Positions 50,310 through 63,804 are shown, counted from the stretch's first letter. The stretch is 64,000 nucleotides of DNA from an uncultured Hyphomonas sp. (GCF_963677035.1 NZ_OY781472.1:1674001-1738000), one strand, 5' to 3'. The notes: generated by a model from the sequence alone, not told the origin. Program-made: numbers and translations.

Positions 50310-51926
50310 CTACTCCACCTGGTCGGTGTAGGCGCCGTCTTCGAAGGCTTCGGCGAGTTTGAAGCGCTGGATCTTGCCGGAGCCGGTGAGGGGCCAGTCG
50401 TCGACCCAGATCCAGTAGGCGGGTGTCTTCTGCGGGGACAGGCGCTCGCGGATGAAGGTCTTCAGTTCCGCATCGGTCGGGTGGGGCTTTGAGTTGCCGC
50501 GCATGAAGCAGGCGACCTGTTCGCCCCATTTCTCGTCCGGGATACCGACAATGGCGATTTCGGAAATGGCTTCGTGCTCCAGCAGGGCGTTCTCGATTTC
50601 TGCCGGGAACAGGTTTTCCCCGCCGCGGATGATCATCTCTTTCACCCGGCCGGTAATCTTCACATAGCCGCGCGCATCCATGCGGCCGAGGTCGCCGGTG
50701 TGCAACCATTTTTCGCTGTCGATGGTGGCGGCGGTTGCCTCCGGATTGTCATTGTAGCCAAGCATGACGGAATAGGCGCGGGCGCAGATCTCGCCCTGTT
50801 CGCCAATCGGCATGACATCATTGGTGGCCGGGTCGCGGATGGAGATTTCCGTATGCGGCACAGGCTGGCCGATGGTCTGGGTCAGGTCTTCCTCGCTGTC
50901 TTCATGCCAGGCCTGCGTCAGGCCGGGGGAGGTTTCGGTCTGGCCATAGATGATCTGGATCGGGGCGCCGAGCACTTTGCGGGCCTTGCGGCAAAGTTCC
51001 GGCGGCACCATCGACCCGCCGGACATGATCCGCCGGGTGGCAGAGACGTCGCGTCCGGATTTCTCCACTTCCTCGATCAGGGCGACCAGCATGGTCGGTA
51101 CACCGAGGATGAATTTGGTTCGCTCGCGCTCCATCACTTTCACCACCATGGGCGGATCGAAAACCGGTGCCAGCAGCATCGTCGCCCCGACGCCGAGGCC
51201 GCCCAGCACGAGAATGGCGCAGCCGGTCGTATGGAAGAGGGGCATGTGGTGCACGAAGACGTCGCCCTGGTTCACACCGGCGCGTTTCATCACCTCAATG
51301 CCATTGAGGACGAGGCCATTATGGTGGAGCAGGGCGCCCTTGGGAAAGCCGGTTGTGCCGGACGTGTACTGGATCTGCGTCGGGTCCAGCGGGCCGGGAC
51401 TGCGCAGCTCGCCCTTGTCTTCGCCATCGAACAGGGCGGCATGGTCGGTCAGCAGGATGCGGTGGCGGATGGCCGGGATCTCGTTACAGACGTCATCGGC
51501 GATCTGCTGCATCGGATTGCCCCGGAAATCGGCGACATAATAGATCGCTTCGGACCGGGACTGTTCGAGCACATATTTCAGTTCGCGCTTCTGATAGGCC
51601 GGGTTCACCGTGACGAGGGTGACACCGGCCAGGCCGCAGGCCAGTTCCAGCAGCATCCATTCGGGCACATTGTTGGCATAGACCGCGACGCGGGCGCCTT
51701 CTTCGTGGCGGCTGGCGAGCGCCCGGGCGAGGCGTTCGGCATCGAACAGGAGTTCGGCATAGGACCAGCTGCGAAGGATGGTGCCGTCATAGTCCAGCGC
51801 TTTCAGGGCGGGCTGGTCGGGTTTGCGGGCCGCCGAGGCGCGCAGCATGTCCCCGATTGTGCGCGGGGCCGGTTCAGGGCCGCCCTGTGCCGGAAAATAC
51901 GAATCCGTTAGTGAAACCTGGTACAT
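50310..51926 (-). CDS. AMP-dependent acyl-CoA synthetase
   Basis: 538 residues, full length for the ANL family. P-loop IQYTSGTTGFPKGALLHHNG, motif IIYGQTETSPGLTQ, adenylate-binding LHTGDLGRMDARGYVKITGRVKEMIIRGGENLFPAEIE, and the C-terminal domain with the catalytic lysine in LTGSGKIQRFKLAE. It activates a carboxylic acid, probably a medium- or long-chain fatty acid, to acyl-CoA. The substrate cannot be read from sequence. It converges on the PKD lipoprotein gene. Confidence 0.92.
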   Translation of the reverse strand: MYQVSLTDSYFPAQGGPEPAPRTIGDMLRASAARKPDQPALKALDYDGTILRSWSYAELLFDAERLARALASRHEEGARVAVYANNVPEWMLLELACGLAGVTLVTVNPAYQKRELKYVLEQSRSEAIYYVADFRGNPMQQIADDVCNEIPAIRHRILLTDHAALFDGEDKGELRSPGPLDPTQIQYTSGTTGFPKGALLHHNGLVLNGIEVMKRAGVNQGDVFVHHMPLFHTTGCAILVLGGLGVGATMLLAPVFDPPMVVKVMERERTKFILGVPTMLVALIEEVEKSGRDVSATRRIMSGGSMVPPELCRKARKVLGAPIQIIYGQTETSPGLTQAWHEDSEEDLTQTIGQPVPHTEISIRDPATNDVMPIGEQGEICARAYSVMLGYNDNPEATAATIDSEKWLHTGDLGRMDARGYVKITGRVKEMIIRGGENLFPAEIENALLEHEAISEIAIVGIPDEKWGEQVACFMRGNSKPHPTDAELKTFIRERLSPQKTPAYWIWVDDWPLTGSGKIQRFKLAEAFEDGAYTDQVE

Positions 51927-52019
51927 GCGTGCCTCCCAACACTCATTATGCCGGGGGAGGTTACAGGCAAAATTTCAGCGCCGCTACGGGCGTTTCGGGG
52001 GCAGGTGCAGCGGTTTCAC

Positions 52020-52316
52020 CTAATAGGCGTAATGGCTGCCGCGGCGCAGCTCTCCGGCCATGCGGGCGCGCTTGTTGTCGAGGTCATCTTCGATGATCGA
52101 CGGGATCAGGAAGAAGTCCAGAAACCACCAGACGAAGCCGACAAGGATGAAATAGGACAGGATCTGCAGGATCGCGCTGACCGGCTTGCCCAGATAGAAG
52201 CGGTGAGCGGACACAAAGCCGAGGAAGAACCAGAGCAGATAGGCCGCGCCAGCGCTCTTGCGCTCATTGGCAACGCGTTGCTCGATCAGGATCATGTCGT
52301 CGGTCGTGAGGCTCAT
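52020..52316 (-). CDS. TM2-domain protein
   Basis: 98 residues. KSAGAAYLLWFFLGFVSAHRFYLGKPVSAILQI and VGFVWWFLDFFLIPSIIED make the two-helix TM2 domain (G-A-H-R-F-Y-L-G type turn). The frame is open far upstream; the ATG at 52316 gives a normal TM2 start. Membrane protein of unknown role. Confidence 0.88.
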   Translation of the reverse strand: MSLTTDDMILIEQRVANERKSAGAAYLLWFFLGFVSAHRFYLGKPVSAILQILSYFILVGFVWWFLDFFLIPSIIEDDLDNKRARMAGELRRGSHYAY

Positions 52317-52549
52317 GGCCCAGGGTCTCCTTCTTATCGAATAACAATATAATTCATGTTCCGGGGATTTCCAGAGGGGAAACGGCAGAAGGGCAGATTT
52401 TTTGGGGTTCCGGGCTGGCGGGCGCATGTCTGGCCCCGAAACCGGGCTGATTAACAGGCTTTCATTGCGGCAGTGCTCTGGCATAGGTTGCCGCCAGATC
52501 ATATCGGCGCAGGCGTTGTCCCTTGCGCCCTGAAGAGAGGAAATCCGCC

Positions 52550-54277
52550 ATGACCCGTTCTGCCAGCCTGCTTGCCTCGGTTTGCGCCGCCGTCCTGATG
52601 AGTGCCTGTGCCAGCACCGAAGCGCCCTACGCCCAGGAGGCGGATCTCTATGTTGAGCTGCCCGAACCGGAAGAGATACCGGTGCTTGTGCCGGTGGCGT
52701 CGCATGAGCATCTGGTCGAGATGCGGGCCCAGACCGCGAAGATCGACATGGCGCCGGACACGTCCTTCCTGACGGACGAGCAGGTGGCTGTGGTGGACCT
52801 GCTGAACCAGGCCGCCAATCTGATGAGCGAGATCTACAAGCATCAGCTGAATGCGGAGACCGACGAGCTGCGCGCCGAGATCGCCGCGACGGACATGGAG
52901 GACACGGGCCTCCTGCTGAACCTGTACGATCTCTATTTCGGCCCGTGGGACATGCTGGACCATGACAAGCCCTTCTTCGGATCGAAGGAACGGCCCGCCG
53001 GCGCCGCCTTCTATCCGGAAGACATGACGAAGGAAGAGTTCGATGCCTGGGTCGACACGCATCCGGAAGACGAAGCGGCATTCGAGAGTGGCTATACCGT
53101 GATCCGCCGCACGGCGGACGGCGGGCTGGAAGCGGTGCCGTATTCGACGGCCTATGCCGAATGGCTGGTGCCGGCGGCAGACCTGTTGCGCCAGGCGGCG
53201 GCGATTACCAGTAATGAAAGCCTGAAGACCTTCCTGACCCTGCGCGCCGAGGCCTTCCTGTCGGATGACTATTATGAGTCCGAGCTTGCCTGGATGGACC
53301 TTGAAGGGCCGATCGAGGTCGCGATCGGTCCGTATGAGGTGTATACGGATGGCCTGTTTGGATACAAGACCGCGTTCGAGGCCTTCGTCACGATCAAGGA
53401 CCCGGTGGAGAGCGCGGCGCTCGACAAGTACAAGGGCCTGCTGCGCGCCATGGAAGCAAACCTTCCGGTCGATGACAGCTACAAGAATTTCAAGCGCGGC
53501 TTCGAATCGCCGATTGCCGTGGTGAACCAGGTGCATGGCGGCGGCGACAATGTGCCGGGCGTGCAGACCATCGCCTTCAACCTGCCGAACGATGAGCGCG
53601 TGCGCGAAGCCAAAGGCGCCAAGAAAGTGCTGCTGAACAATGTGATGGGCGCGAAGTTCGACCGCATCCTGCAGCCGATGGCGGAGCATGTGCTGATTGC
53701 GGATCAGGCGCCGATGCTGATGCAGTCCTATATGGGCGCCGAGACGCTGTTCCATGAACTGTCGCACAGCCTCGGGCCGGGCACGATCATGAAGGATGGC
53801 GAGGAAACGACGGTCGGCGCCGAGCTGCAGGACCTTTATTCCTCCATCGAGGAAGGCAAGGCCGACGTCATGGGCGCCTGGAACATCCTCTACATGATGG
53901 AGCGCGGCGAATTGCCGGCGGCGGAGAAGGAGAATTTCCTCGCCACCTATTTCGTCGGCATCTTCCGCTCCATGCGCTTCGGCACGGGGGAGGCGCACGG
54001 CAAGGGGGCAGCGATCCAGTATAGCTGGTTCAGGGAGCATGGCGCCTTCACGGTGGACGAGGCGACCGGCAAGTACGCGGTCGACTTCCCGAAGCTGGAA
54101 GACGCGATCCGGACGCTGACCGCGAAATTCGTGACGGTGGAGGGCGATGCGGACTATGACGCCGCGCAGGCCTTCCTCGACGAATACGGCCAGATCGATG
54201 GCGCCGCCGAGGCCGCCATCGCCTCGATGACCGACATCCCGGTCGACATCCAGCCGATCTACAAGGACACGCTGTAA
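52550..54277 (+). CDS. Lipoprotein metallopeptidase of the dipeptidyl-peptidase III (M49) type
   Basis: 575 residues. Lipoprotein signal ending LMSAC, chosen start ATG 52550 with GAGAGGAAA upstream. Zinc motif H402-E403-L-S-H406 in LFHELSHSLGPG and the third ligand region EEGKAD (E434/E435). Classical M49 enzymes have HExxGH; this shorter HExxH followed by LGPG is found in bacterial relatives, as I recall. It would cleave dipeptides from peptide N-termini in the envelope. It lies upstream of prmA on the same strand with about 60 bases between. Confidence 0.85.
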   Translation: MTRSASLLASVCAAVLMSACASTEAPYAQEADLYVELPEPEEIPVLVPVASHEHLVEMRAQTAKIDMAPDTSFLTDEQVAVVDLLNQAANLMSEIYKHQLNAETDELRAEIAATDMEDTGLLLNLYDLYFGPWDMLDHDKPFFGSKERPAGAAFYPEDMTKEEFDAWVDTHPEDEAAFESGYTVIRRTADGGLEAVPYSTAYAEWLVPAADLLRQAAAITSNESLKTFLTLRAEAFLSDDYYESELAWMDLEGPIEVAIGPYEVYTDGLFGYKTAFEAFVTIKDPVESAALDKYKGLLRAMEANLPVDDSYKNFKRGFESPIAVVNQVHGGGDNVPGVQTIAFNLPNDERVREAKGAKKVLLNNVMGAKFDRILQPMAEHVLIADQAPMLMQSYMGAETLFHELSHSLGPGTIMKDGEETTVGAELQDLYSSIEEGKADVMGAWNILYMMERGELPAAEKENFLATYFVGIFRSMRFGTGEAHGKGAAIQYSWFREHGAFTVDEATGKYAVDFPKLEDAIRTLTAKFVTVEGDADYDAAQAFLDEYGQIDGAAEAAIASMTDIPVDIQPIYKDTL

Positions 54278-54338
54278 GGGCGGCTTGCGGTCTGCGGTAT
54301 CTTTCATTCGCCGCGGCGACCTGCTAAGCGCCGCGTCC

Positions 54339-55196
54339 ATGTATCAGATTTCGGCAAGAGGCGCGCGGGCGCCGGTGGAAGCAGCATGGGATGCCCTGGC
54401 CTGGGCAGACCCGTCGCCTGCAGGCGCAGTGGACTGCAAGGAAGATGGCCGGGGCGTCTGGCGCCTCGACGCCTTCGCGGAAACGCAGGAAGACGCAGAT
54501 GACTGCGTCGCCATCATCGCCGAGACGAGCCCGGAGCTGAATGCGCGGGTGGAAGAAGTGGTTGAGCGCGACTGGGTGACGATGTCCCTGGAAGGCCTGC
54601 CGCCGGTCTCTGCGGGTCCGTTCTTCGTCGCGGGTAGTCATGCTATCGCACGGCATGCGCCGGGTAAGATCGCCGTATTGATCGAGGCGGGCCCGGCTTT
54701 CGGCACGGGCCATCACGGCACGACGCTTGGCTGCCTGCTGGCGCTGGACGGGGTGCGCCGCCGCCAGGCTATCGGGAAAGTGCTGGACCTCGGCACCGGT
54801 TCCGGCGTGCTGGCGATCGCAGCCCTGAAGGCCGGGGCGAGCATGGCGCTCGGCACCGATATCGACTTCGACAGCGTGCCCGTGGCGAATGAAAACGCGG
54901 AAAAGAACAATGTGACGGGCTTTACCGCCATGCATGTGAGGGGCGCGAACCATCCGCGTATCCGCGCGGCAGCGCCCTATGACACCGTGTTCGCCAACAT
55001 CCTGATGAAACCGCTGATCGGCCTCGCGCCGGAGATTGCACGTCTCACGGCGCCCGGCGGCACGGTCATCCTGTCAGGTCTGCTGCACCATCAGGCAGGC
55101 CAGGTGCGCCAGGCCTTTGAAGGCCATGGCATCCTGTTCGAGCGCCGCATCCGCAAGGATGGCTGGTCCACGCTGGTGATGCGCCAGAGGGGCTGA
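54339..55196 (+). CDS. prmA: Ribosomal protein L11 methyltransferase
   Basis: 285 residues from the ATG at 54339. The SAM-binding part reads VLDLGTGSGVLAIAALKAGA then GTDIDFDSVPVANENAEKNNV, followed by the PrmA signature YDTVFANILMKPLIGLAPEIARLTAPGGTVILSGLL. The preceding AFGTGHHGTTLGCLLAL is also diagnostic. The N-terminal substrate-recognition domain is present. PrmA trimethylates ribosomal protein L11. An in-frame start at 54285 is possible but less likely. Confidence 0.92.
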   Translation: MYQISARGARAPVEAAWDALAWADPSPAGAVDCKEDGRGVWRLDAFAETQEDADDCVAIIAETSPELNARVEEVVERDWVTMSLEGLPPVSAGPFFVAGSHAIARHAPGKIAVLIEAGPAFGTGHHGTTLGCLLALDGVRRRQAIGKVLDLGTGSGVLAIAALKAGASMALGTDIDFDSVPVANENAEKNNVTGFTAMHVRGANHPRIRAAAPYDTVFANILMKPLIGLAPEIARLTAPGGTVILSGLLHHQAGQVRQAFEGHGILFERRIRKDGWSTLVMRQRG

Positions 55197-55218
55197 AAGC
55201 CCGGCTGGCCCTTGCCCC

Positions 55219-55257
55219 GAATAAAATTCTCCCGCCGCATCCGGAGATGGGCGGGAG
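55219..55257 (-). terminator. Minus-strand terminator near the prmA 3' end
   Basis: Eight-pair stem CTCCCGCC (55229-55236) with GGCGGGAG (55250-55257). On the minus strand it is followed by AATTTTATT, so it best terminates minus-strand transcription coming from the small gene at 55340-55516, though it may also stop prmA read-through. A second, T-less hairpin (GGGGCCTG...CAGGCCCC) lies between the two. Confidence 0.6.
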
Positions 55258-55339
55258 GAAGTGACTCTACATTCAGGGGAGGGGCCTGGCTCAGGAGGTG
55301 AGGAAGCAGGCCCCGTAGATCTCTGAAGTGATCAGGGGA

Positions 55340-55516
55340 TCACGCGTGCGTAGAGCGGCGGGCCCAACGGGCCATGCGGCGCGCCAGGATGCGCGGACGG
55401 TTCACCGGCATTTGCACGGCTTCGCCGGCAATGATTGCGCGGGTGATGTCATTGACTTCCGAAGCGCGAATTTCGTCTGCGTCGGTGCGGGTGGAAGTCG
55501 TCAGGTCGGTGTTCAT
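55340..55516 (-). CDS. Small basic hypothetical protein
   Basis: 58 residues from the ATG at 55516. Polar N-terminus (MNTDLTTSTRTDADEIRA), helical centre (VNDITRAIIAGEAVQMP) and a very basic end (RPRILARRMARWARRSTHA). The ribosome-binding site is weak. A terminator in matching orientation lies downstream, which supports an expressed minus-strand transcript. Family not recognised. Confidence 0.4.
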   Translation of the reverse strand: MNTDLTTSTRTDADEIRASEVNDITRAIIAGEAVQMPVNRPRILARRMARWARRSTHA

Positions 55517-55716
55517 CAGTTTTGCTTTCGTTGTTCTTGCGATTTTATTTGTGCGTTCTTTTTTCAAACTCATTGTTTCTGGAACAATGACATCAGAGGG
55601 CCGCCATATAGCCCTCGGAGGTAAACAAAAAAGGGGCAAAGTCTTTAAAAGTGCATGCTGAAATGCATAGCTCAAATGCGCTTTCCTCAAGGGAGGGGCG
55701 GCGGTAAGACTCTGCC

Positions 55717-57528
55717 ATGAGACAAACCTTCGATATCAAGGGCGGGCCCCAGGACGGGCGCGCGCACCTTCCGCTGCTTCGCAAGGCACTAGAAAATATG
55801 GGCCTCGACGGCTTCTACGTGCCCCATGACGACGAATACCAGAATGAGTACCTGCCGGACGCGAACGAGCGCCTGGCCTGGGTGTCGGGCTTTACCGGCT
55901 CGTTCGGCTCGGCCTTCGTCTTCACCGACAAGGCCGTGATTTTCGCCGATGGCCGCTACACGATCCAGGCGGCCGACCAGACAGACCCGGATTTGTGGGA
56001 ACGCCAGGCGATCCCCGAGCCGGGTGCCTTTGGCTGGCTGGCGAAACAGGACCTCTCCGGCAAAGCGGTCGGCTATGACCCGCGCCTGATGAGCCCCAAT
56101 GATGTGGCCCTGCTGCAGGCCGCCGCGAAGAGGTCCGGCGCCGCGCTGGTTGCCGTTGACGAAAACCCGATCGACACGGCCTGGACGGACCGTCCGCCGC
56201 AGCCCATGGCGGAGGTCGTGCCCTATCATGTGAAATATGCCGGCGTTGCGCATGACGAGAAACGCGCAGATATCGGCAAGGCGCTGGCAGAAGATGGCGT
56301 GGATGCGGCCGTGCTGACCTCGCCATCCTCGCTGGCCTGGGCATTTAACATCCGGGGCGGGGACGTGATGTGCACGCCGCTGCCGCTGGGCCGCGCCATC
56401 CTGCACAAGGACGGCACCGCAGACCTGTTCCTCGACGAGGCCAAAGTCTCGCCGAAACTGCGCAAGCATCTCGGCAATACGGTCACCGTCCGCCCGCTGT
56501 CGGACATCGACGAAGGGCTGGGCGAGCTGTCCGGCAAGACGGTCAGCCTCGATCCGGACCTTGCCTCGGCCTGGTTCTTCGACACGGTGGAAGCCGCTGG
56601 CGGAACAATCGTGCGCCAGCGTGACCCCGTGGCCCTGCCGCGTGCCTGCAAGAATGACGCAGAGATCAAGGGCACGACCGCCGCGCACATTCGCGACGGC
56701 GTGGCGCTGACCCGCTTCCTGCACTGGCTCGACACCGAAGGGCAGAGCGGCAAGGTCACCGAGATCGAAGCGGCTATCCGTCTTGAGAATTTCCGTGACG
56801 AATATGACTCGCTGCAGGATCTGTCTTTCCCGTCCATCTCCGGCGCTGTGGAGCATGGCGCGCTACCGCACTACACCGTATCGGAAGCCTCCAACCGGAC
56901 GCTGGAATCCGGCTCGCTCTACCTGATCGATTCCGGCGGTCAGTATCCGGATGGAACGACGGACGTGACCCGCACTGTGCCGATCGGTGAGCCGACGGCG
57001 GATATGATCCGTCACTATACGCTGGTGCTGAAAGGTCATATCGCGCTGGCCATTGTGCGCTTCCCGGAGGGCACGACAGGCACCCATCTGGATGTGCTGG
57101 CGCGTCATGCGCTGTGGCAGGCGGGGCTCGATTACCAGCACGGCACCGGCCACGGCGTCGGCGTTTATCTCGGCGTGCATGAAGGCCCGCACCGGATCGC
57201 CAAGGCCTGGAACGCCGTGCCGCTGATGCCGGGCATGATCGTCTCGAACGAGCCCGGCTATTATCGGGAAGGTCAGTACGGCATCCGTATCGAGAATTTG
57301 CAATACATCACGCCGCCAGCGCCCATCGAAGGCGGCGAGATCGACATGCTCGGCTTTGAATGCCTGACCTTCGCCCCGCTGGCGCGGGATCTTATCGATG
57401 TGAAACTGCTGACGAAGGAAGAGCGCAAATACGTCAACGACTATCACAAGCTCGTCTGGAAACGGCTGAACCGGAAACTGCCGGACGATGCGAAAGCGTG
57501 GCTGAAAGAGGCCACGAAGCGGATCTAG
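55717..57528 (+). CDS. pepP: Aminopeptidase P family (M24B) metallopeptidase
   Basis: 603 residues, the long three-domain form of Xaa-Pro aminopeptidase. Creatinase-like N-terminal domains (MGLDGFYVPHDDEYQNEY, ERLAWVSGFTGSFGSAFVF) precede the pita-bread catalytic domain. Metal ligands: two Asp in YLIDSGGQYPDGTTDVTR, His in GTGHGVG, Glu in IVSNEPGYY and Glu in IRIENLQY. It removes N-terminal residues preceding proline. Its TAG stop shares a CTAG palindrome with the stop of the convergent regulator gene. Confidence 0.93.
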   Translation: MRQTFDIKGGPQDGRAHLPLLRKALENMGLDGFYVPHDDEYQNEYLPDANERLAWVSGFTGSFGSAFVFTDKAVIFADGRYTIQAADQTDPDLWERQAIPEPGAFGWLAKQDLSGKAVGYDPRLMSPNDVALLQAAAKRSGAALVAVDENPIDTAWTDRPPQPMAEVVPYHVKYAGVAHDEKRADIGKALAEDGVDAAVLTSPSSLAWAFNIRGGDVMCTPLPLGRAILHKDGTADLFLDEAKVSPKLRKHLGNTVTVRPLSDIDEGLGELSGKTVSLDPDLASAWFFDTVEAAGGTIVRQRDPVALPRACKNDAEIKGTTAAHIRDGVALTRFLHWLDTEGQSGKVTEIEAAIRLENFRDEYDSLQDLSFPSISGAVEHGALPHYTVSEASNRTLESGSLYLIDSGGQYPDGTTDVTRTVPIGEPTADMIRHYTLVLKGHIALAIVRFPEGTTGTHLDVLARHALWQAGLDYQHGTGHGVGVYLGVHEGPHRIAKAWNAVPLMPGMIVSNEPGYYREGQYGIRIENLQYITPPAPIEGGEIDMLGFECLTFAPLARDLIDVKLLTKEERKYVNDYHKLVWKRLNRKLPDDAKAWLKEATKRI

Positions 57529-58319
57529 ACGGCGTAATAGATAATGGTCTTGAGGGCCGGGTTTTCGATGACCTGAAGGGCGACATATTCGTATTTCGTC
57601 CTGCCGCCGCCTGGCGCGTAGAGCGTCTTGCGCCCGGCGCCCCCGGCCTTGATGCCATGCTGGCGCCACCATTTCGCGAACAGAGCGCTCTCTGCCTGAA
57701 GCCGGGCCGTCAGCTTCACGAAGCGGGGGTCGGCGGCGTTGATGTCATGAACGGGCCGGAATTCGGCCAGCATGCGTTTCGCCTCGGCTTCCCAGCCTGT
57801 CCCGAACAGTTTGCGTGAGGACGGGCGCAGGAACATGCCGATAAAGACATTCCTGTCTTCCTCCGCAACATCGCCGAACCCGAACAAGGCGTCAGCCGCA
57901 GGGTTCCAGTGCAGCACATCGCCCAGCCTGTTGGTGATGTAGGCGGGCTGGGCCAGCCGGTCGATCATGCGCTGCACAGTGGACGGAACAGTTTCGTCAG
58001 CAGCGTTCTGGGGCAGGGCGATGCCGGACAGGGCGTAAAGGTGCGCCGTCTCGACCCTGTCGAGCCGCAAGGCCCGGGCAATCGCATCCACGGTCTGCCG
58101 GGACGGGGTGACCGGGCGGCCCTGTTCCAGCCGGATATACCAGTCGACCGAAATATCTGCGAGCTCGGCCACTTCATCACGGCGAAGCCCCGGGGTACGG
58201 CGCCGTCCGCCTTCCGGCAGGCCGAGGGCCTCCGGCCGGATCGCCTCGCGCCGGGAGCGGAGGAACTGGCCAAGCTCGTTGCGGGCATGGCGAAGAGGGG
58301 GGCGCGTCGTCGTCTGCAT
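57525..58319 (-). CDS. XRE regulator with MmyB-like ligand domain
   Basis: 264 residues. N-terminal HTH (LGQFLRSRREAIRPEALGLP, RTPGLRRDEVAELADISVDWYIRLEQG, PSRQTVDAIARALRLD), then the MmyB-like domain (YITNRLGDVLHWNPAADALFG), a PAS-like fold thought to bind a small hydrophobic ligand. It is divergent from the tautomerase gene with 116 bases between, so that gene is its probable target. Convergent overlap with pepP. Confidence 0.9.
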   Translation of the reverse strand: MQTTTRPPLRHARNELGQFLRSRREAIRPEALGLPEGGRRRTPGLRRDEVAELADISVDWYIRLEQGRPVTPSRQTVDAIARALRLDRVETAHLYALSGIALPQNAADETVPSTVQRMIDRLAQPAYITNRLGDVLHWNPAADALFGFGDVAEEDRNVFIGMFLRPSSRKLFGTGWEAEAKRMLAEFRPVHDINAADPRFVKLTARLQAESALFAKWWRQHGIKAGGAGRKTLYAPGGGRTKYEYVALQVIENPALKTIIYYAV

Positions 58320-58435
58320 CTCAGGGTGGGCCTATTTTATCCTATGATAATCCTAGTCCTGTTTGTGGCTCGGTGTTCACCCTAGTCTCGGCAAACGATC
58401 CGTCAACTGCGGGTCGGAAGAGAAAGGAAAATCCC

Positions 58436-58846
58436 ATGCCAATGATTCAAGTCTGGATGCGCTCCGGGAAAGACAAGGCCTACAGGGCGGCCGTTTCGGC
58501 AAGCATCCATCAGGCGATGATGTCGGTCCTGAACCTGCCGGAGGACGACTATTTCCAGGTCACCCACGAACTGGAAAAAGAAGAGAACTATATCTTTGAC
58601 CCGAACTATTTCGGCATGCCGCGCAGTCCGGACTTCCTGATGATCCGGCTGTCGTTCAATGCCCGGCCGGCCGCTGTGAAACAGCGCCTGTTCGAGACGA
58701 TTGCGGACAATCTCGTGAAATCTCCAGGTCTCCGCCGCGAAGACGTCGGCATGAGTATCGTCGAGACCAATTTCGAGAACTGGTGGGCCCATGGCCGCCG
58801 GGTGGACAAGGAGACGGGCACGGACGCGCGGATGGGAAAGGCCTAG
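58436..58846 (+). CDS. Tautomerase-superfamily protein
   Basis: 136 residues starting MPMIQVWMRSGKDKAYRAAVSASIHQAMMSVLNLPEDDYF. The Pro directly after the start Met would be the catalytic base of the tautomerase superfamily. The remainder (FLMIRLSFNARPAAVKQRLFETIADNLVKSPGLRREDVGMSIVETNFENWW) fits the longer single-chain members. AAAGGAAAA precedes the ATG. It is transcribed divergently from the XRE/MmyB-like regulator. Substrate unknown. Confidence 0.85.
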   Translation: MPMIQVWMRSGKDKAYRAAVSASIHQAMMSVLNLPEDDYFQVTHELEKEENYIFDPNYFGMPRSPDFLMIRLSFNARPAAVKQRLFETIADNLVKSPGLRREDVGMSIVETNFENWWAHGRRVDKETGTDARMGKA

Positions 58847-58965
58847 GTCAGGCCCGATCGCGTGAGGACATTGAATTAAGGGGGGGGCATGGCCGGACCG
58901 GAAATGCCGGCGGCAATCAGCGGCGTGTAGACGGCGCCGGAGATCAGTCCGTGCAGATTCTATTT

Positions 58966-58980
58966 GTTCTGTTTTTGTTC
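58966..58980 (+). promoter_or_regulatory. LexA (SOS) box of recN
   Basis: GTTCTGTTTTTGTTC, exact GTTC-N7-GTTC, 40 bases upstream of the recN ATG. Confidence 0.88.
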
Positions 58981-59020
58981 TTATGCTAGGAACGCATTCC
59001 GTAGAGTTGGGAGTGTGCCC

Positions 59021-62811
<3,791 letters not shown>

Positions 62812-62823
62812 GCCGCCCGCCAG

Positions 62824-63654
62824 TTACTTCCCGCCGGGGATCAGCCGTTGCAGCAGGGTGCGTTTTGGCGCTGACGTATCCAGCATGACGCCTTCTGACG
62901 TCATCAGATTGTAGGCCATCTTGTACCAGTCCGAATTGGGATAATTGTACCCCAGCGCCGCAGCGGCTTCGGTCGCTTGCGGGCGCAGGCCCACCGAGAG
63001 ATAGGCCTCGACAAGGCGGTAGAGCGCTTCCTCGGAGTGTGAGGTCGTGTCGTAATCCTCGACCACGGTGCGGAACCGGTTGATTGCCGCCAGCGTCTGG
63101 TTGGACCGCAGATACCAGCGGCCGACTTCCATTTCCTTGCCGGCCAGCTGGTCGTTGACCATATCCAGCTTCACCTGGGCATCGCGGGCGTATTCGCTGT
63201 CCGGGAAACGGCGCAGCACGTCCTGCAGGGAGGCTTTGGTCTGTTCGGTCATGCCCTGGTCACGGCCGACATCGACGATCTGTTCGAATTGGCTGATGGC
63301 GATCAGGTAATAGGCATAGGCCGCCTCAGTGCCGCCCGGGTGCAGCGAGATGTAGCGCTGCGCAGCGGCAATGGCCTCGTCATAATTGTGGCGCTCATAG
63401 TGAGCGTACGCCGTCATCACCATCGCCTTGCGGGCCCATTCGGAATAGGGGTGCTGGCGTTCGACTTCGTTGAACAGCAGGATCGCTGATTCATAATCGT
63501 GGCTGTCCAGCTCGCGGCCAGCCTGATTGTAGAGCTGTTCGACCGGACGCTCGACATAGGCCAGTTCGCGCTGGCGCTTTGCCCGGCTCTGGCAGGCTGT
63601 GAGACTGACAGCCACGGCAATCAGGGCGAGGGCGAGGGGCTTGGAAGGCTTCAT
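62824..63654 (-). CDS. bamD: Outer-membrane assembly lipoprotein BamD
   Basis: 276 residues from the ATG at 63654, which gives a lipoprotein signal ending LTAC. TPR repeats follow (VEQLYNQAGRELDSHDYESAILLFNEVERQHPYSEWARKAMVMTAYAHYERHNYDEAIAAAQRYISLHPGG and on). The stretch YYLIAISQFEQIVDVGRDQG and the TRxxF-like downstream repeats match BamD, an essential part of the BAM complex that inserts beta-barrel proteins. It lies downstream of lpxC on the same strand, a common arrangement in alphaproteobacteria. Confidence 0.94.
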   Translation of the reverse strand: MKPSKPLALALIAVAVSLTACQSRAKRQRELAYVERPVEQLYNQAGRELDSHDYESAILLFNEVERQHPYSEWARKAMVMTAYAHYERHNYDEAIAAAQRYISLHPGGTEAAYAYYLIAISQFEQIVDVGRDQGMTEQTKASLQDVLRRFPDSEYARDAQVKLDMVNDQLAGKEMEVGRWYLRSNQTLAAINRFRTVVEDYDTTSHSEEALYRLVEAYLSVGLRPQATEAAAALGYNYPNSDWYKMAYNLMTSEGVMLDTSAPKRTLLQRLIPGGK

Positions 63655-63804
63655 AGGCTCCGGCGCGCTTTCTGCAATTCTTGTCGTCCTCTGATTAGCG
63701 CGAACCCTGCCTGAAATCCAAGGAACTTTCACAGGCCGTAAACCCTGAACGGGGCCGAGCAGGCGAGTCTTACAGGCTTTTCAGGGGCATGCGGCGATCA
63801 CCGC

